Part shown: positions 52,841 through 63,500 of the stretch, one piece after another
How positions within the stretch are numbered: position 1 is the first letter of the stretch
How the letters are laid out: every line of letters begins with the position of its first letter
Source of the DNA: Acidobacteriota bacterium
GTDB lineage: Bacteria > Acidobacteriota > Thermoanaerobaculia > Multivoradales > JBCCEF01
Direction: 5' to 3'
NCBI GenBank assembly: GCA_039030395.1
Contig: JBCCEF010000009.1
Coordinates: 62,001-126,000, forward strand
DNA: 64,000 nucleotides
Made by a program: the position numbers and the translations under genes
Notes under the pieces: model-generated
Told to the model about the DNA's origin: nothing
Database searches by the model: none
What the model saw: only the letters and a program-made list of their open reading frames with translations

Positions 52841-53817
52841 CAGGTGGCCTCCAGCATCGTCAGGGCGCCGCCGAAGGGGTTGACGTACACCCCGTTGGCG
52901 GTCACTCCCGGTACATAGTGAGTGTGCAGCGGATACATGCCGACCTGATCGACCTGCAGGATCACGTCGACGCACTCGTCCACCCGCACCAGCACCGTGT
53001 CCTTTGCCACCACCGCCGTTTCCACCACCCGGTCGCGGGTCGCCACGTCGACGTGGTAGCCGTGGTAGTGCATTGGCGACACGATAGTGCCGCCGTTGAT
53101 CATTCGAATGGCGACATCCTCGCCATTCGACATGACGATTCGGGTGTCCGCATCGCCCTTGGTGCCGGGATGGCTGAGGCCGTTCAGGAAGTAGTAGTTC
53201 GGCTCATAGTTCGCCAGGTCGTAGCTGCCGCCACCGGCAATCGCAGAGTTCAACCGATCGTCGATTTCCTGGAGAAATAGCGTGTACTGGCGATCGAAGG
53301 TCGGGCCGCCCGGATAGAGGCGGTCACCGGCGCCGGCGGGCATCACCACCAGCGGCCCGGCAAGGCCCATGGCGGTGGCGATGCCGGCGGTCGTGTCGTC
53401 CCGGTAGAGGTAGCTGCCGGCGGCCGGGGACGAGATGGAGTAGAGCCGCGAAGCGCCCATCGCCACCGTTGCGGTACCGGTCAACAGGCCCGGTACGACG
53501 AAATTGATCGGCCGATCGAGATTGTTGGTGACGGTGACGTTGAGGGTGTCGTCGCTGTTGATCACCAAACCCGAATCGAGCCCTCCGGGTCCGCCACCGG
53601 CAGGGTTGCGGAAGCGCCAGGCGGTGACCGAGGAACCGTCGACCAGGGTCTTCGTGTAGGACTCCGCCACCAGCGTCACGTTGACCGTCACGCCACCGGC
53701 AAAGGTCCTGCGGACCGGCAACACCAAGCCACCCAGAGTGAAAGCGGCGGCACTGCCCAGTCCCATCTTCAAGAAATCGCGGCGCTTGATATCGCGCTGC
53801 GTATCGTCGGATTTCAT
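52840..53817 (-). CDS. Multicopper oxidase, N-terminal half (subunit A) with Tat signal
   Basis: 325 aa from ATG 53817; an upstream ATG (53847) is also in frame. A twin-arginine signal, IKRRDFLKMGLGSAAAF, is followed by two cupredoxin-like domains. The second carries copper motif 1 (MHYHGYH, His250/252) and motif 2 (PLHTHYVPG, His298/300). Motifs 3 and 4 are missing and sit in the overlapping next gene. A and B together have the order and length of one four-domain oxidase of roughly 660 aa, which would oxidise a metal ion or phenolic substrate with O2. Alternatives are a frameshifted single gene or a genuine two-subunit enzyme. Confidence 0.82.
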   Translation of the reverse strand: MKSDDTQRDIKRRDFLKMGLGSAAAFTLGGLVLPVRRTFAGGVTVNVTLVAESYTKTLVDGSSVTAWRFRNPAGGGPGGLDSGLVINSDDTLNVTVTNNLDRPINFVVPGLLTGTATVAMGASRLYSISSPAAGSYLYRDDTTAGIATAMGLAGPLVVMPAGAGDRLYPGGPTFDRQYTLFLQEIDDRLNSAIAGGGSYDLANYEPNYYFLNGLSHPGTKGDADTRIVMSNGEDVAIRMINGGTIVSPMHYHGYHVDVATRDRVVETAVVAKDTVLVRVDECVDVILQVDQVGMYPLHTHYVPGVTANGVYVNPFGGALTMLEAT

Positions 53818-53990
53818 GGGTCGTCTCCAATGGAGGGGGAGATGCAACCCCAGAGGCGCGCAGAAGGCCGCCTCACATCGTCATCTCCAATATGCATTCT
53901 TGACCATAGTAGCAGGGCCACCGACAGACCGTTTCGCACCCCTTCTGCCGCGCCAAGAATGTGCCGCTGGGGGCTGTTATCGTTCGAGCC

Positions 53991-54893
53991 ATGGCGCCGT
54001 TGTCCTCCATTCTGCCTTCGCCCCAGTGGCACGAAGTCCTCGCTCGGCTCGAACGGGGCGTGATCCTCGTCATCGGCAGTTCGGGCACCGGCAAAACGTC
54101 TTTTGCCCGCCATTTGCTCAATCAACTGCGTCGCGGCAACGATCGAACGGCGCTGGTCGACGGCAACATCGCGATGCCAGCGATCGGCGTGCCGGGCTGC
54201 CTGGGAGCGGCCCTCACCAACCCGTGGGTCGCCCCCTGCGCCTCGGTCTTCGTGGGCGCCACCGCTTCCGTCCATCGGCGAGCACCGGTCCTGGCGGGTT
54301 TGATCCAGCTCGAGCGGAGAGTCCGGCAGGCCGGCGCCCGGACGGTGATCGTGGACCTACCGCCGCTTACCGGCGCTGGGGCGCGGGAACTGGTGGTGCA
54401 GGCGCACCGCGCCCTGGCAGCGAATCAGATCGTCGCGCTGCAGCGGGCGAACGAATGCGAGTCCTTTCTGGCAGTGTTCGACGAAGCGGCACGCCTCTAC
54501 CGCCTGCCGGCGTCGCCCAACGCGCGGCGCTGGAGCCGCGAAGAGCGGATCGACCGCCAGGACGGACGCCTGCGAGCCCATTTCTTTAACGCCGACCGGC
54601 GGGTTTTCCCGCTGCGCGCTCTGTCCGCCCGCGGCTGGCTGCCGGCGGACGGTTCGGCCGCCGCCGGCACGGCGGTGGGACTGGTCGACGGTGAGGGCTA
54701 CTGTCTTGGCCTCGGCCGCATCGAAGAAGTGCACCCGGATCGAGTGGCGATCGTCACTCCGGTCAAGGCGAGCGTTCCTTGCCGCCTCCAGCTAGCGGAC
54801 TTCCGGCTCACTGCGGACGGCGCCTTCGACCGCCGCCACGCCTTTCCGACCCTCGGCGAGGGCACGCCATCGGCCAGCGTAGCCGAGTTGTAG
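53991..54893 (+). CDS. Clp1/Grc3-like P-loop polynucleotide kinase family protein
   Basis: 300 aa from ATG 53991. Walker A is ILVIGSSGTGKTSFARHL near residue 27, then LVDGNIAMPAIGVPGCLGAAL near residue 60, which resembles the D-x-D-x-G-Q...P-G-x-x-G-A segment of the Clp1/Grc3 (NOL9) polynucleotide 5'-hydroxyl kinases. TVIVDLPPLTGAGARELV at about 115 matches the Walker-B/lid region. The C-terminal ~100 residues form a beta domain. The Gln of the motif is not conserved, so activity is uncertain. In eukaryotes and archaea these enzymes phosphorylate RNA ends; bacterial relatives are little studied. It is convergent with the DUF2207 gene (2-nt gap) and has no operon partner. Confidence 0.7.
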   Translation: MAPLSSILPSPQWHEVLARLERGVILVIGSSGTGKTSFARHLLNQLRRGNDRTALVDGNIAMPAIGVPGCLGAALTNPWVAPCASVFVGATASVHRRAPVLAGLIQLERRVRQAGARTVIVDLPPLTGAGARELVVQAHRALAANQIVALQRANECESFLAVFDEAARLYRLPASPNARRWSREERIDRQDGRLRAHFFNADRRVFPLRALSARGWLPADGSAAAGTAVGLVDGEGYCLGLGRIEEVHPDRVAIVTPVKASVPCRLQLADFRLTADGAFDRRHAFPTLGEGTPSASVAEL

Positions 54894-54895
54894 CC

Positions 54896-56590
54896 CTAAC
54901 CAGCTCCGCCACCACCACCCCCGGCGCCTCCGCCGGCGCCCGCCCCGGCCCCGCCGGAGGACGACGAGCCGCTCCCTGGCGCCACCGCCCCGGCGGTGGA
55001 CCGGCAGGCGACCAGGTAGGGCTCGAAGGCGATGAAGGCCGCCGCCGCACGGGTCCGGCGGCGCTTGGTTTCGTCCCGCGCCCAACCGGGCAGCTCCAGC
55101 TCCGCTTCGCTCTTCTTGAGCTCGCGCACCATTTTCGACAACAACCCCGGCTGTGGTTTCAAGGTCAGCCACGGCAGGTAGTCCAGCCAACGTTCGGCGG
55201 CGCGCGATTCGTCGCCGAGTTCCAGGTGACCCTTGACCTCGTCGTGCAGGCGCTCGATCCATGCCTTGATCGCCGTCCGGCGCCGCGCACCCTCGGGAGT
55301 CGCCGGCAGGAAGCGGACGGAGACCATCAGCCAGCCGCCGGCGAGGCCCGCCATCAGGCCACCCAACGCCCAACCGACGGCGCCGCCGAGGAGCACGATG
55401 GTGACCATCCCCAGAGCGACCCCCAGAAGGCCGAGGAGGAGCGAGCGTAGGGCCTGCGACGAGCGCTGCTCGAGCCAGCCGCGGGCAATCAACTCCTTCC
55501 GCACGGCGGCCACCTGACGGCGGCGGAAGGCGCGGTCCTTGCGGCCGAATTCCTGCAGCGACTCGCGCTGCCGGAGGCGGCCGAGAAGGGTCTGTTCGAA
55601 GCGCGAGAGCGGTCCCTCGCCGCCGCCCGGCGTGGCCTCCAGGTAGGTCTTGGTGCCGTGGTACCAGGAGCCTCCCTCCTTCCGGCGCACCAACTCGACG
55701 TGCCCGCGGCGGGCGAGATCGAACACCGTCGCCACCAGGCCGCGTTCGGCGACGGCGGAGAGGGGATGAAGCAGCGCGGCAGCTTCGTGCAGCGGCACCT
55801 CCGGATCGCTGCCGCCGCCGGGCGCGAGGGACGATCCTCTGGCCCGGCGGATGAGCGTCGCGAGCCCCGGCAGCAGGCCCGCCAGCAGCGCGAGAGCACT
55901 GCCCAGAATGTGTCCCGGCGGCGGCGAGCCGGCGGGCGGGGTGCGCCCGGCGAGGCGCCGCGGAAAGTCCACGATCACCCGGTAGGCGGTCTCCGGCGGC
56001 AGGTCCCAATACCGAAACTGCACCTCCCAACCGGTGGCGGAGCCTTCACGGGTGGCGGCGCGGAGGGTGGCCTCGTCCGGTGGCTCGAAGGTCACGTCGC
56101 TGCCGCTCAGCCCGAAGGCCTCGGGCAGCACGACGGAGACCGTGAGCTGCTCGATCGGAACGTTCCAACTGCGGCCGACGGCATCCCAGTCGATGCGGTT
56201 GCGGCCCTCGGTCTCGAGGAGGGCGCCGAAAGCCTGGTACTCGAGCACGAAGCGAGTCGAACCGAGGCGCGGCGGAAACTCCCAGCGCAGCGAATGGCGG
56301 GAACCGGAATTCTCGTCCACCTTCAGGATCTCGACGTCGGCGCTCTGCACCGAAAGCCCCGCCAGGCGGTCGATGCCGCCCATCCGGATCTCGCGATAGG
56401 CGAAGGTGAAGGGCTCACCGCGGAAATCGAACTCCAGAGTCTCGCGCACCGCGTAGGCACCGTCTTCTTGCAGTTCCAGGTGAACGTCGTAATGCTCGAT
56501 GACGTAGGACTTCTCCGCCCGCACGGCCAGAGCGACTCCGATCAGAAGAGCGAGAAAAAGAACAACGACCAGAAGTCTGCGCAGGCCCAT
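54896..56590 (-). CDS. DUF2207 membrane protein with Gly-rich tail
   Basis: 564 aa. A signal-like helix (LLVVVLFLALLIGVALAV) is followed by the DUF2207 extracytoplasmic domain (about 28-215; IEHYDVHLELQEDGAYAVRE, FAYREIRMGG). Membrane segments lie near 230-250 and 385-430, and there is a cytoplasmic domain between and after them. The last ~25 residues are only Gly, Ala and Ser. This order is standard for DUF2207 proteins, whose function is unknown. The Gly-rich tail, sometimes followed by more residues in relatives, may be flexible. Confidence 0.9.
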   Translation of the reverse strand: MGLRRLLVVVLFLALLIGVALAVRAEKSYVIEHYDVHLELQEDGAYAVRETLEFDFRGEPFTFAYREIRMGGIDRLAGLSVQSADVEILKVDENSGSRHSLRWEFPPRLGSTRFVLEYQAFGALLETEGRNRIDWDAVGRSWNVPIEQLTVSVVLPEAFGLSGSDVTFEPPDEATLRAATREGSATGWEVQFRYWDLPPETAYRVIVDFPRRLAGRTPPAGSPPPGHILGSALALLAGLLPGLATLIRRARGSSLAPGGGSDPEVPLHEAAALLHPLSAVAERGLVATVFDLARRGHVELVRRKEGGSWYHGTKTYLEATPGGGEGPLSRFEQTLLGRLRQRESLQEFGRKDRAFRRRQVAAVRKELIARGWLEQRSSQALRSLLLGLLGVALGMVTIVLLGGAVGWALGGLMAGLAGGWLMVSVRFLPATPEGARRRTAIKAWIERLHDEVKGHLELGDESRAAERWLDYLPWLTLKPQPGLLSKMVRELKKSEAELELPGWARDETKRRRTRAAAAFIAFEPYLVACRSTAGAVAPGSGSSSSGGAGAGAGGGAGGGGGGAG

Positions 56591-56674
56591 GGCGATTCCT
56601 TTCGTGACAGGGATGACACCAGAGTTTACGGGGAACGGAGACGACCTATTCCGCCCCTGCTATCCTCCCCCGCC

Positions 56675-57538
56675 ATGCCCTCCCTTGCCGATCGCCTGCT
56701 CGCCCTGATCCAGTGGCCGCTGCCACAGCATTGGCTGTCGCGCATCGTGCTGGCTTTCACTCGCTGGCGATTTCGGCCCTTCAAGAACTTCATGATCCGG
56801 CTCATCTGCCGGCTGTACCGGGTGGACCTCTCGGAGGCGGTGAAGACCGAGGCGGAGGGCTACGAAAGCTTCAACGCCTTCTTCACCCGGGCGCTTACCG
56901 GAGGTGCGCGGCCCCTTGCCTCGGGTGAAGGCGCGGTGTTGTGCCCGGTGGACGGCGCGGTGAGCCAGGCCGGAGAGATTCAGGATGGACGGGTTTTCCA
57001 GGCCAAGGGCAAGGACTTCTCCCTAGCGGAGCTGTTGGGCGGCGACGCCGAGCGGGCAAGATCCTTTGCCGGCGGCACCTTCGCCACTCTGTATCTGTCG
57101 CCGAAGGACTACCACCGCATTCACATGCCGCTGGCCGGCGAGCTGGTGGAGACGGTCCAGGTGCCGGGGCGGCTGTGGGCGGTGAATCCCGCGACGGCGC
57201 GGGCGGTACCGCGGCTCTTTGCCCGCAACGAGCGGCTGGCGGCGATCTTCGAGACCGAAGCCGGACCGATGGCGCTGGTGATGGTGGGGGCGATCTTCGT
57301 CTCCGCCGTGGAGACGGTATGGGGCGGCCTCGAAACCCCGCCGACGCGCTCCCGGCCCCACCGCAAGAACTATCGTGACGCCGCCATGCGGCTCGATTTC
57401 GGCGCCGAGATGGGCCGCTTCAACATGGGCTCCACGGTGATCGCTCTGTTCGGTCCCGGCGCGGTGGAGCTGGCGCCGGCAATCACGCCCGGCGCGCCCA
57501 TTCGCATGGGCCAGCTCCTCGCGAACCTACGGGGCTAG
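56675..57538 (+). CDS. psd: Phosphatidylserine decarboxylase
   Basis: 287 aa from ATG 56675, the conserved N-terminus of the family. ESFNAFFTRALTGGARPL near residue 70, CPVDGAVSQAGEI near 90, KDYHRIHMPLAG near 148 and the self-cleavage site FNMGSTV (Ser253, MGST where most members have LGST) define a proenzyme PSD. Cleavage before Ser253 produces the pyruvoyl cofactor. The enzyme converts phosphatidylserine to phosphatidylethanolamine at the inner membrane. No pssA neighbour is present. Its 3' end overlaps the convergent alpha-2-macroglobulin gene by 12 nt. Confidence 0.96.
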   Translation: MPSLADRLLALIQWPLPQHWLSRIVLAFTRWRFRPFKNFMIRLICRLYRVDLSEAVKTEAEGYESFNAFFTRALTGGARPLASGEGAVLCPVDGAVSQAGEIQDGRVFQAKGKDFSLAELLGGDAERARSFAGGTFATLYLSPKDYHRIHMPLAGELVETVQVPGRLWAVNPATARAVPRLFARNERLAAIFETEAGPMALVMVGAIFVSAVETVWGGLETPPTRSRPHRKNYRDAAMRLDFGAEMGRFNMGSTVIALFGPGAVELAPAITPGAPIRMGQLLANLRG

Positions 57539-60500
57539 CCGCTCCACCTCGACCTTCCGTCCCGCCGAGTAGGCGGTGAACTCCGGCGCATACATCGACT
57601 GCAGGGTCGCCGGAGCCACCTTGAAGGTGCCGGTCATGGTGGCCCGCAGACGGTGCTTCAGCAGGTACTCGCCGGCCGGCAGATCTTCGAAAAAGAAGTT
57701 GGCACCGCTGTCGCGCACTTCCTCGTAGCGACCGATGCCGAGATCCCAGCGGTAGCCGGAAGTGAGCGACTCGGGCTCGAATCCGGCACCGCGCGGGTCG
57801 CGCAGGTGGACGTACTCGGCCGGCGCCGAGGCGCGCACCGTGAGCTGCACTTCCACCTGGTCTCCCACCGCCACGGGGTCGCCCGGCGAAAGCGGTTGGA
57901 GAGTCCACTCGCCGTCGTCCAAGACGCGGCGGAAGAAGGCTCGCTCCACTGCGAACAGGTCTCCCCGCGCCTCCTCTGGCAAACGCTCCGTGGAGAAGTG
58001 CCAGGTGGCAGAGGCGAAGGCCAGTCCGGGCGACTTCTTGTGCACGGCGATCTCCGCCATCTCCGGCTCCACCTCGTCTCCGGACACGATCAGCCGGCGG
58101 GAGGGCCCCTCGAAGCGATCCGCCTCGAAGACGAAAGTCTCGGCCAAAGTGCCCAACCGCACGGAGATCTCCTCCCGCACCGCTAGGGCATCCTCTTGGT
58201 TGAGGTAGTAGGCCAGGGCATAGAGCGCCTCGGCGGTAGCGCGGGTGGACTTCCAGTGGGAGAGCTTGCGCTGGAGGAACAGCCACTGCACCAGGCCGTG
58301 GCGCCGCGGATCTTCCGGCGCCATTTCGGATAGAGCGCGCAGAACGAAGGCGTGATTCTCCAGGGTGTCCCGGTACCACAGCCAGGCGCGGTCCTCCGGC
58401 GCGAAAAAGACGCCTGCGTCCTCGCTGCTGCGGGCGGCGTCGAGCACCACGTCGAGCAGGCCGCGGGCTTCGTCCACCCGGCCGGCCCGGTGGAGCGCCA
58501 GGGCCAGGTAGAGCTTGGGGCGCAGGGTGAGGAACCGGCGATGCTCGAAGAGATCCTCCAGCAGTCGCCGTTCGTCCTCCTCCGAGAAGGCCGAACGGTA
58601 GTAGCTCTCGTCCGGGTAGCTCGACAGAATGTAGGCGAGGAAGGCAAAGGACTCCCAGCAGCACGTGACCGGTTCGTCGTCGGACGATTTTCGGAAATCG
58701 TCGTAGTACTGGCGCAGGTAGCCCCAACCCCACTCCACCGGCTCCCGCGGCACCGGCACGCCGAATTCGGCGGCGCGGGCGAAGCCCTGCATCAGGTAGA
58801 GGGTCATGTAGGGCGACGGCGGCCCGCCGGGAAACCAGGGAAAGGCGCCGCTCTCGAACTGCGACGACAGCAGCCGCGCCAGGGCGGCCTCCCGCTGCAC
58901 CTCGGAGATCTTGGGATCGAGCACCGCAATCAGCTCCTCGGCCCCCTGCCGGCCGCCGGCCGCCGGTGCCCGCCACGGAGTCTCTTCCAGGGTCAGCTTG
59001 CGGTTCGGATCGTCGGCGTCCCAAGGGGCGAGGCGGGTTTCACGCTCCGCCATCTCCTCGGCGGCGGACGCCACCACCGGGTAACGCTGGTAGAGGCTGG
59101 TCAAAATGCCCGTCGAGAGGAAGCGGTTGAGGGTCTGCTCGGTGCATTCGTAGGGGTAGTCCACCAGATACGGCAGCGCCGCCAAAGCGGAGTAAAAGAG
59201 CTGGCCGTCGACCGTCACGACGAGCTGTTCGGTGCGGCGGGTGGCGTCCGTATCGCGTGCTAGCTCCGGAAAGCGCAGCACTTCGCGCTCCTCGTCCTGG
59301 AGGGCGGCGAAGCGGCTTTCGGCCAGATGGATGCGGCCCGGCAGCACCGGTAGCGGGCGCAGTTCCCCGTCCGTCAGGTCGCCGGCCCGACCGGTGACCC
59401 GCAGGGCGGCATTCGCCGCCAGGCCATCCGGTGCCTCCAGCCGGAACGAAAGGCGCTCGCTGCGACCGGCCTCCACCCGGAACTGACGGCGATTGGGCCT
59501 GAGGCGGAAATCACCGGCGATCGGTTCGCCGCTTTCAGCGTCGACCATCTCCACTCGCACTTCGCCGTCCAGCCTCTCCTCGCCGGCGTTGTCCACCAGC
59601 ACCTCGAGCACCGCCCGGTCGCCTTCGCGCAGGAAACGCGGCACCGCCGGGCGGATCTGTAGTTCCTTGATGGTGCGGGTACGAGCGGAGACCGAACCGG
59701 CCCGCAGATCGCGGGTCAAGGCCAGCACCCAGAGCTGCCACTCGGTGACCGAGTCGGGCACTTCGACGGCGATCTCGGCGACGCCATCGGAGGTCATGGT
59801 GAGTTGTGGGAGCCAGAAGGCGGTTTCGGAGAAGTTGCTGCGCGGCTCGATGTCCTCGAGGCGAGAAGAACCAGCGGCACTGACCGTGGTCACCGACACC
59901 TCCGGGGCGTACCCCACCACCTCCAGCGGACCTTCCTCGAACACCGCTCGTCCGTCTTGCTCCGTCGGCGGCGATGCCGCCGAGGCGACCACCAGTTCCT
60001 CGGCGAATCCGACCTCGGCCAAGTCGTCGGTCACCGTGACCTCTTCAAATAAGGATCTGGCGGCGAACTGCTGCCTATACCAACCGGCGAGGCGCTTCAA
60101 CTGCACGGCGCGAAGCTGGGGCGGCCGGCGCGAGCGTGCAAAGCTCTCTGCCCGTCGCAACAGGGTAGGCGCCAGGCCGAGGTTCGAGCCGACACCCCTC
60201 GCGTAGACATCCCGAGGGTAGAGCAGCAGAGGATTCATCGGCTCATGGGGGGCGAAGAGATCAAGACTGCGGTCGTACATGTAGGCCAGCAACTCCGCCG
60301 CTTCGCCCTCCACTAAGCGCCCGTCGGCGCCGGTCAAACGCACCGTCCAGGTCTCTCGGTCGCCGGGCCGCAGCCGGTCGCGGAAGGTCTCCAGCTCCAG
60401 ATGCAGCTCGCGATCGGACCACGGTACGAGAACCGATTCGTCCAGGCGCAGCAGGTGGTGGTCGCGCACCGCGTGCAGGCTCAAGGCCACTCCACCTCGG

Positions 60501-63500
60501 GCCTCCGGAGGCAGCGAAATCTCGACCACGGTGGGACTCTCGCCGGCGATCAGGGTCCGCCGTTCGGCCCGATTCCGGAACTTCACTTCCAGTTCCATCT
60601 CCTGCCCCGGAAACGCCGAGTGCACCAACACCGGCAGCGTTTCGCCCGCCTCGATCGATGTCTGCTCCGCCGCCAGGAAGAGCGGCAAGGCCAGCGGCAG
60701 GTCGCCGCGGCCGGCGACGACCAGATCTCGCGATGCCTCAAAGGAATGACCCCACGGATCTTCCGTGCGGTAGATCAAGCGGTAGACGCCGGGCGCCAGG
60801 GCCGGAATCTCAGCCACCGAACGGCCGTTGTCGCCATGGTGCAGCTCCCCCGAAGACATCTCTCGGCCGGCACCCCAGCGGGCCAAGGTGCGCGCCGGTT
60901 CGAGACCGTCGGCGTAGCGCGGCGGCTTCAAGTCGTCCGGGGTTTGGAATCCCTCCGCTGCCAGCGGGCGTTCGTGAGGCAGCCGCGCCGTGGCCGGCTG
61001 CTCCAGTGAAACCAAACTCCAGGTGCCGCGGCCGGCACGCGGCGCGCCGTCGAGGTCCGTGCGCACAACGTCCACTTCGAAGGGCGTCTCGGAGCGCTGG
61101 AAACCACCGGTGACTTCCAGGCTCGCCTGGATCGCCGCCGTCCCCAGATGGAAAACCCTTTCCCCGCGGCGTGTTTCGCCGCCGGCCTCGGTCACCGCCG
61201 CCTCCACCCGGTAGCGGTAGACCATGCCTTCGGCGGACTCGTCGCCCTCGGGCGTGAAGGCCATCCCGAAAGTGCCGTCTGCCTCCACCATGCTCTCGCC
61301 CCAGGCCACCACCTGCGAGCTCCAGTCAGCCGGCGAGAAGACCCGCTGCATCCAAGGGCGCCACTGCGGTTCTCGGGTCACGCTCCAGGACACTTCGCCG
61401 CCGCTCACCGGCAGACCAAAGTAGTAGCGAGCCTCGCCGCGCAGCACCGTCCGGCGATTGAGCCGCGGTGGCTCCTCCGGCGCGCGGACGGTCACCTCGA
61501 AGGTGGGCCGTTTGTACTCCTCCACCCGCACCGGATGATCGGAACCATCGAGCGAGGTCTCCAGGCGCCAGAGACCGAGCAGTCGGCCGGCGGGAATCTC
61601 CAACTCACCGGCAATCGAACCGAAGGCATTAGTGGTGGCGGCGGTCTCGGCGGCGGTCTCGCCGTTGGCGTCGACCAACCGGACGGAAACGGTTCGTTCC
61701 GGCAGCACCTCGAAGCGCCCAGCGCTCGCCATTCCACCGTAGGCGACCACCTTGAAGCGTACCGTCTGCCCCGGCCGGTACACGCTCCGGTCGGTGTACA
61801 CCAGACCTCGCTCCACCCTCCTCTCTTCGGAGTCGAACCGGTCACCGGTGTCCTGCAGCACGGCGACTTCGTCACCGTGCCGCGCAACGGCCAAGAACCC
61901 GCGCTGCTCTTCGACCGAGAACGGCTTTCGGCCCCGGTCGTCCGTCGCTCCTCGACCCACCGTCTTCAGCGGATCTCGCCAATCCCAGCGGAAGAGGGCG
62001 ACCTCCACGCCCCGCCGCGGCTGGCCCGTCGAGCCGGACCGCGTCGTCAGTTCCAGCCGTCCTTCGTTCCACTGCGACAGCAACACCAGGTCGCCCAGGG
62101 TGAGGGTCAATCCGACCAACCGATTCTTTTTCTCGCGGAAGTCTTCGCGCGCCGATGCCACCAGCAGGTAGAGGCCGGGAACCTCCATCGGTGGCGTGAC
62201 ATCGGTCGCGTGCCGGCGAAAATCCGGCGTCGCCGGCAGTTCGAGACCCCAGGCAGCGGCAGGGGTTCTCCGAGCGAGGACTCTCTCGATCTCGGCGCTC
62301 GAAAGGTTGAATCTCGGATAGCCGTTGCCGGACCGAACCTCATCGTCCAAGCCCATCTTTCTCAGGCGTTGGTCCACATCCAGACGATAGGCGCGGAAAT
62401 AGAGTCGCGGCAGATTCTTGTGGAGCACCCGCACCGAGCGCTGCCCCAGAGCATCCGCCGCCATGGCGTTCATCTGGTAGGCCGGAGCCTCAATGCTCTC
62501 GGCGATGGAGCGTCCGCGCTGGCCTCCGAGGCTCTTCGGATGGACGGTGACCGCCTCGAGGGCGAGAGCACGCGCTTCTGTCCGAGCGTTCGGCTGTTCG
62601 CCCGACCGCACCCACTCGGCGCGGGTGGCCATCCCCATCGACCACCACGGCCACTCGGCGCCCAGTTCATCGAGGGCGCGTTGTAGATCGACCTCGAGGG
62701 TCTGCCTCGCCGCCTCCTGGTCGAGTGCCTGGCGAAGAGAGTCCAGCAACACCAGCCGGGCCTCGAAAGCGGCCTCGGGGCGCTCACCCTGGGTGTGCCA
62801 ACGTTCGAGATCCCGTAGAACCGCCGCCATCTTCAGCAGCGGATGCCCGTCCTCCGGCAGCGAATCCAGACGAGGCGCCGGCTCGCCAAGGGCAAAATCG
62901 AGGTCGAATCGGTAGAGGGCGTTCGACTCTCCCACGGACCACAGGGACGAGTCCGCCAGCAGGTCGGTCCACAGGTAGCTCACCGTATCCCGCAGAGTGC
63001 CGCGGATGCGCTCCGGGTAGGTGCCCGCTTCGAAGTGCTCGGCCAGATCACCGAGACCCTCGGCGCCCCACCCATCGCGCATCGCCCAGGCCCGGCCGAA
63101 GGCTTCGTGAGCCTCCGCGATCAGTTGTTTCTCGGTCCACCGGTCGAGGGGAATTTCGTGCCGCGGACCCACCCGTTCGCGCTGGGCGATCTCCCAGCCG
63201 TAGTTCCTCTGGTACTGGACGAGAGCATCGCCGTACACCAGTCCCAGCAACAACTGTGAAGCGGGAGCCGTCGGCCATTCCTCCTCGCGCAGCAGAGTGA
63301 CCGCCCCGTCCATCTCCCCGCGGGCGCGGGCGAGGCGGGCCGAGATGAGCAGGGCCCGGGTCCAACCCTCCTCGTCGCCCGCCGCCCGAGTCGCCGCCAG
63401 AAGCCGCTCCGCTAGGCGCCCGGCCTCGCTGTATTTCCGCTTATCGATCAAGGGATCGAGATCCTGCCAGGACTGCGGTCCGAGCACGGGAGCCTCCTCC

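Noticed and set aside
57483-59024. A long open frame of over 500 codons inside the alpha-2-macroglobulin gene in another minus-strand frame
   Set aside because: It is Arg/Gly/Ala/Pro-rich without motifs. The overlapping frame carries conserved macroglobulin sequence, so this is a by-product of high GC.
61148-62686. A 512-codon plus-strand frame opposite the alpha-2-macroglobulin gene
   Set aside because: Antisense to a gene with clear family motifs, His/Arg/Pro-rich composition, and no ribosome binding site.
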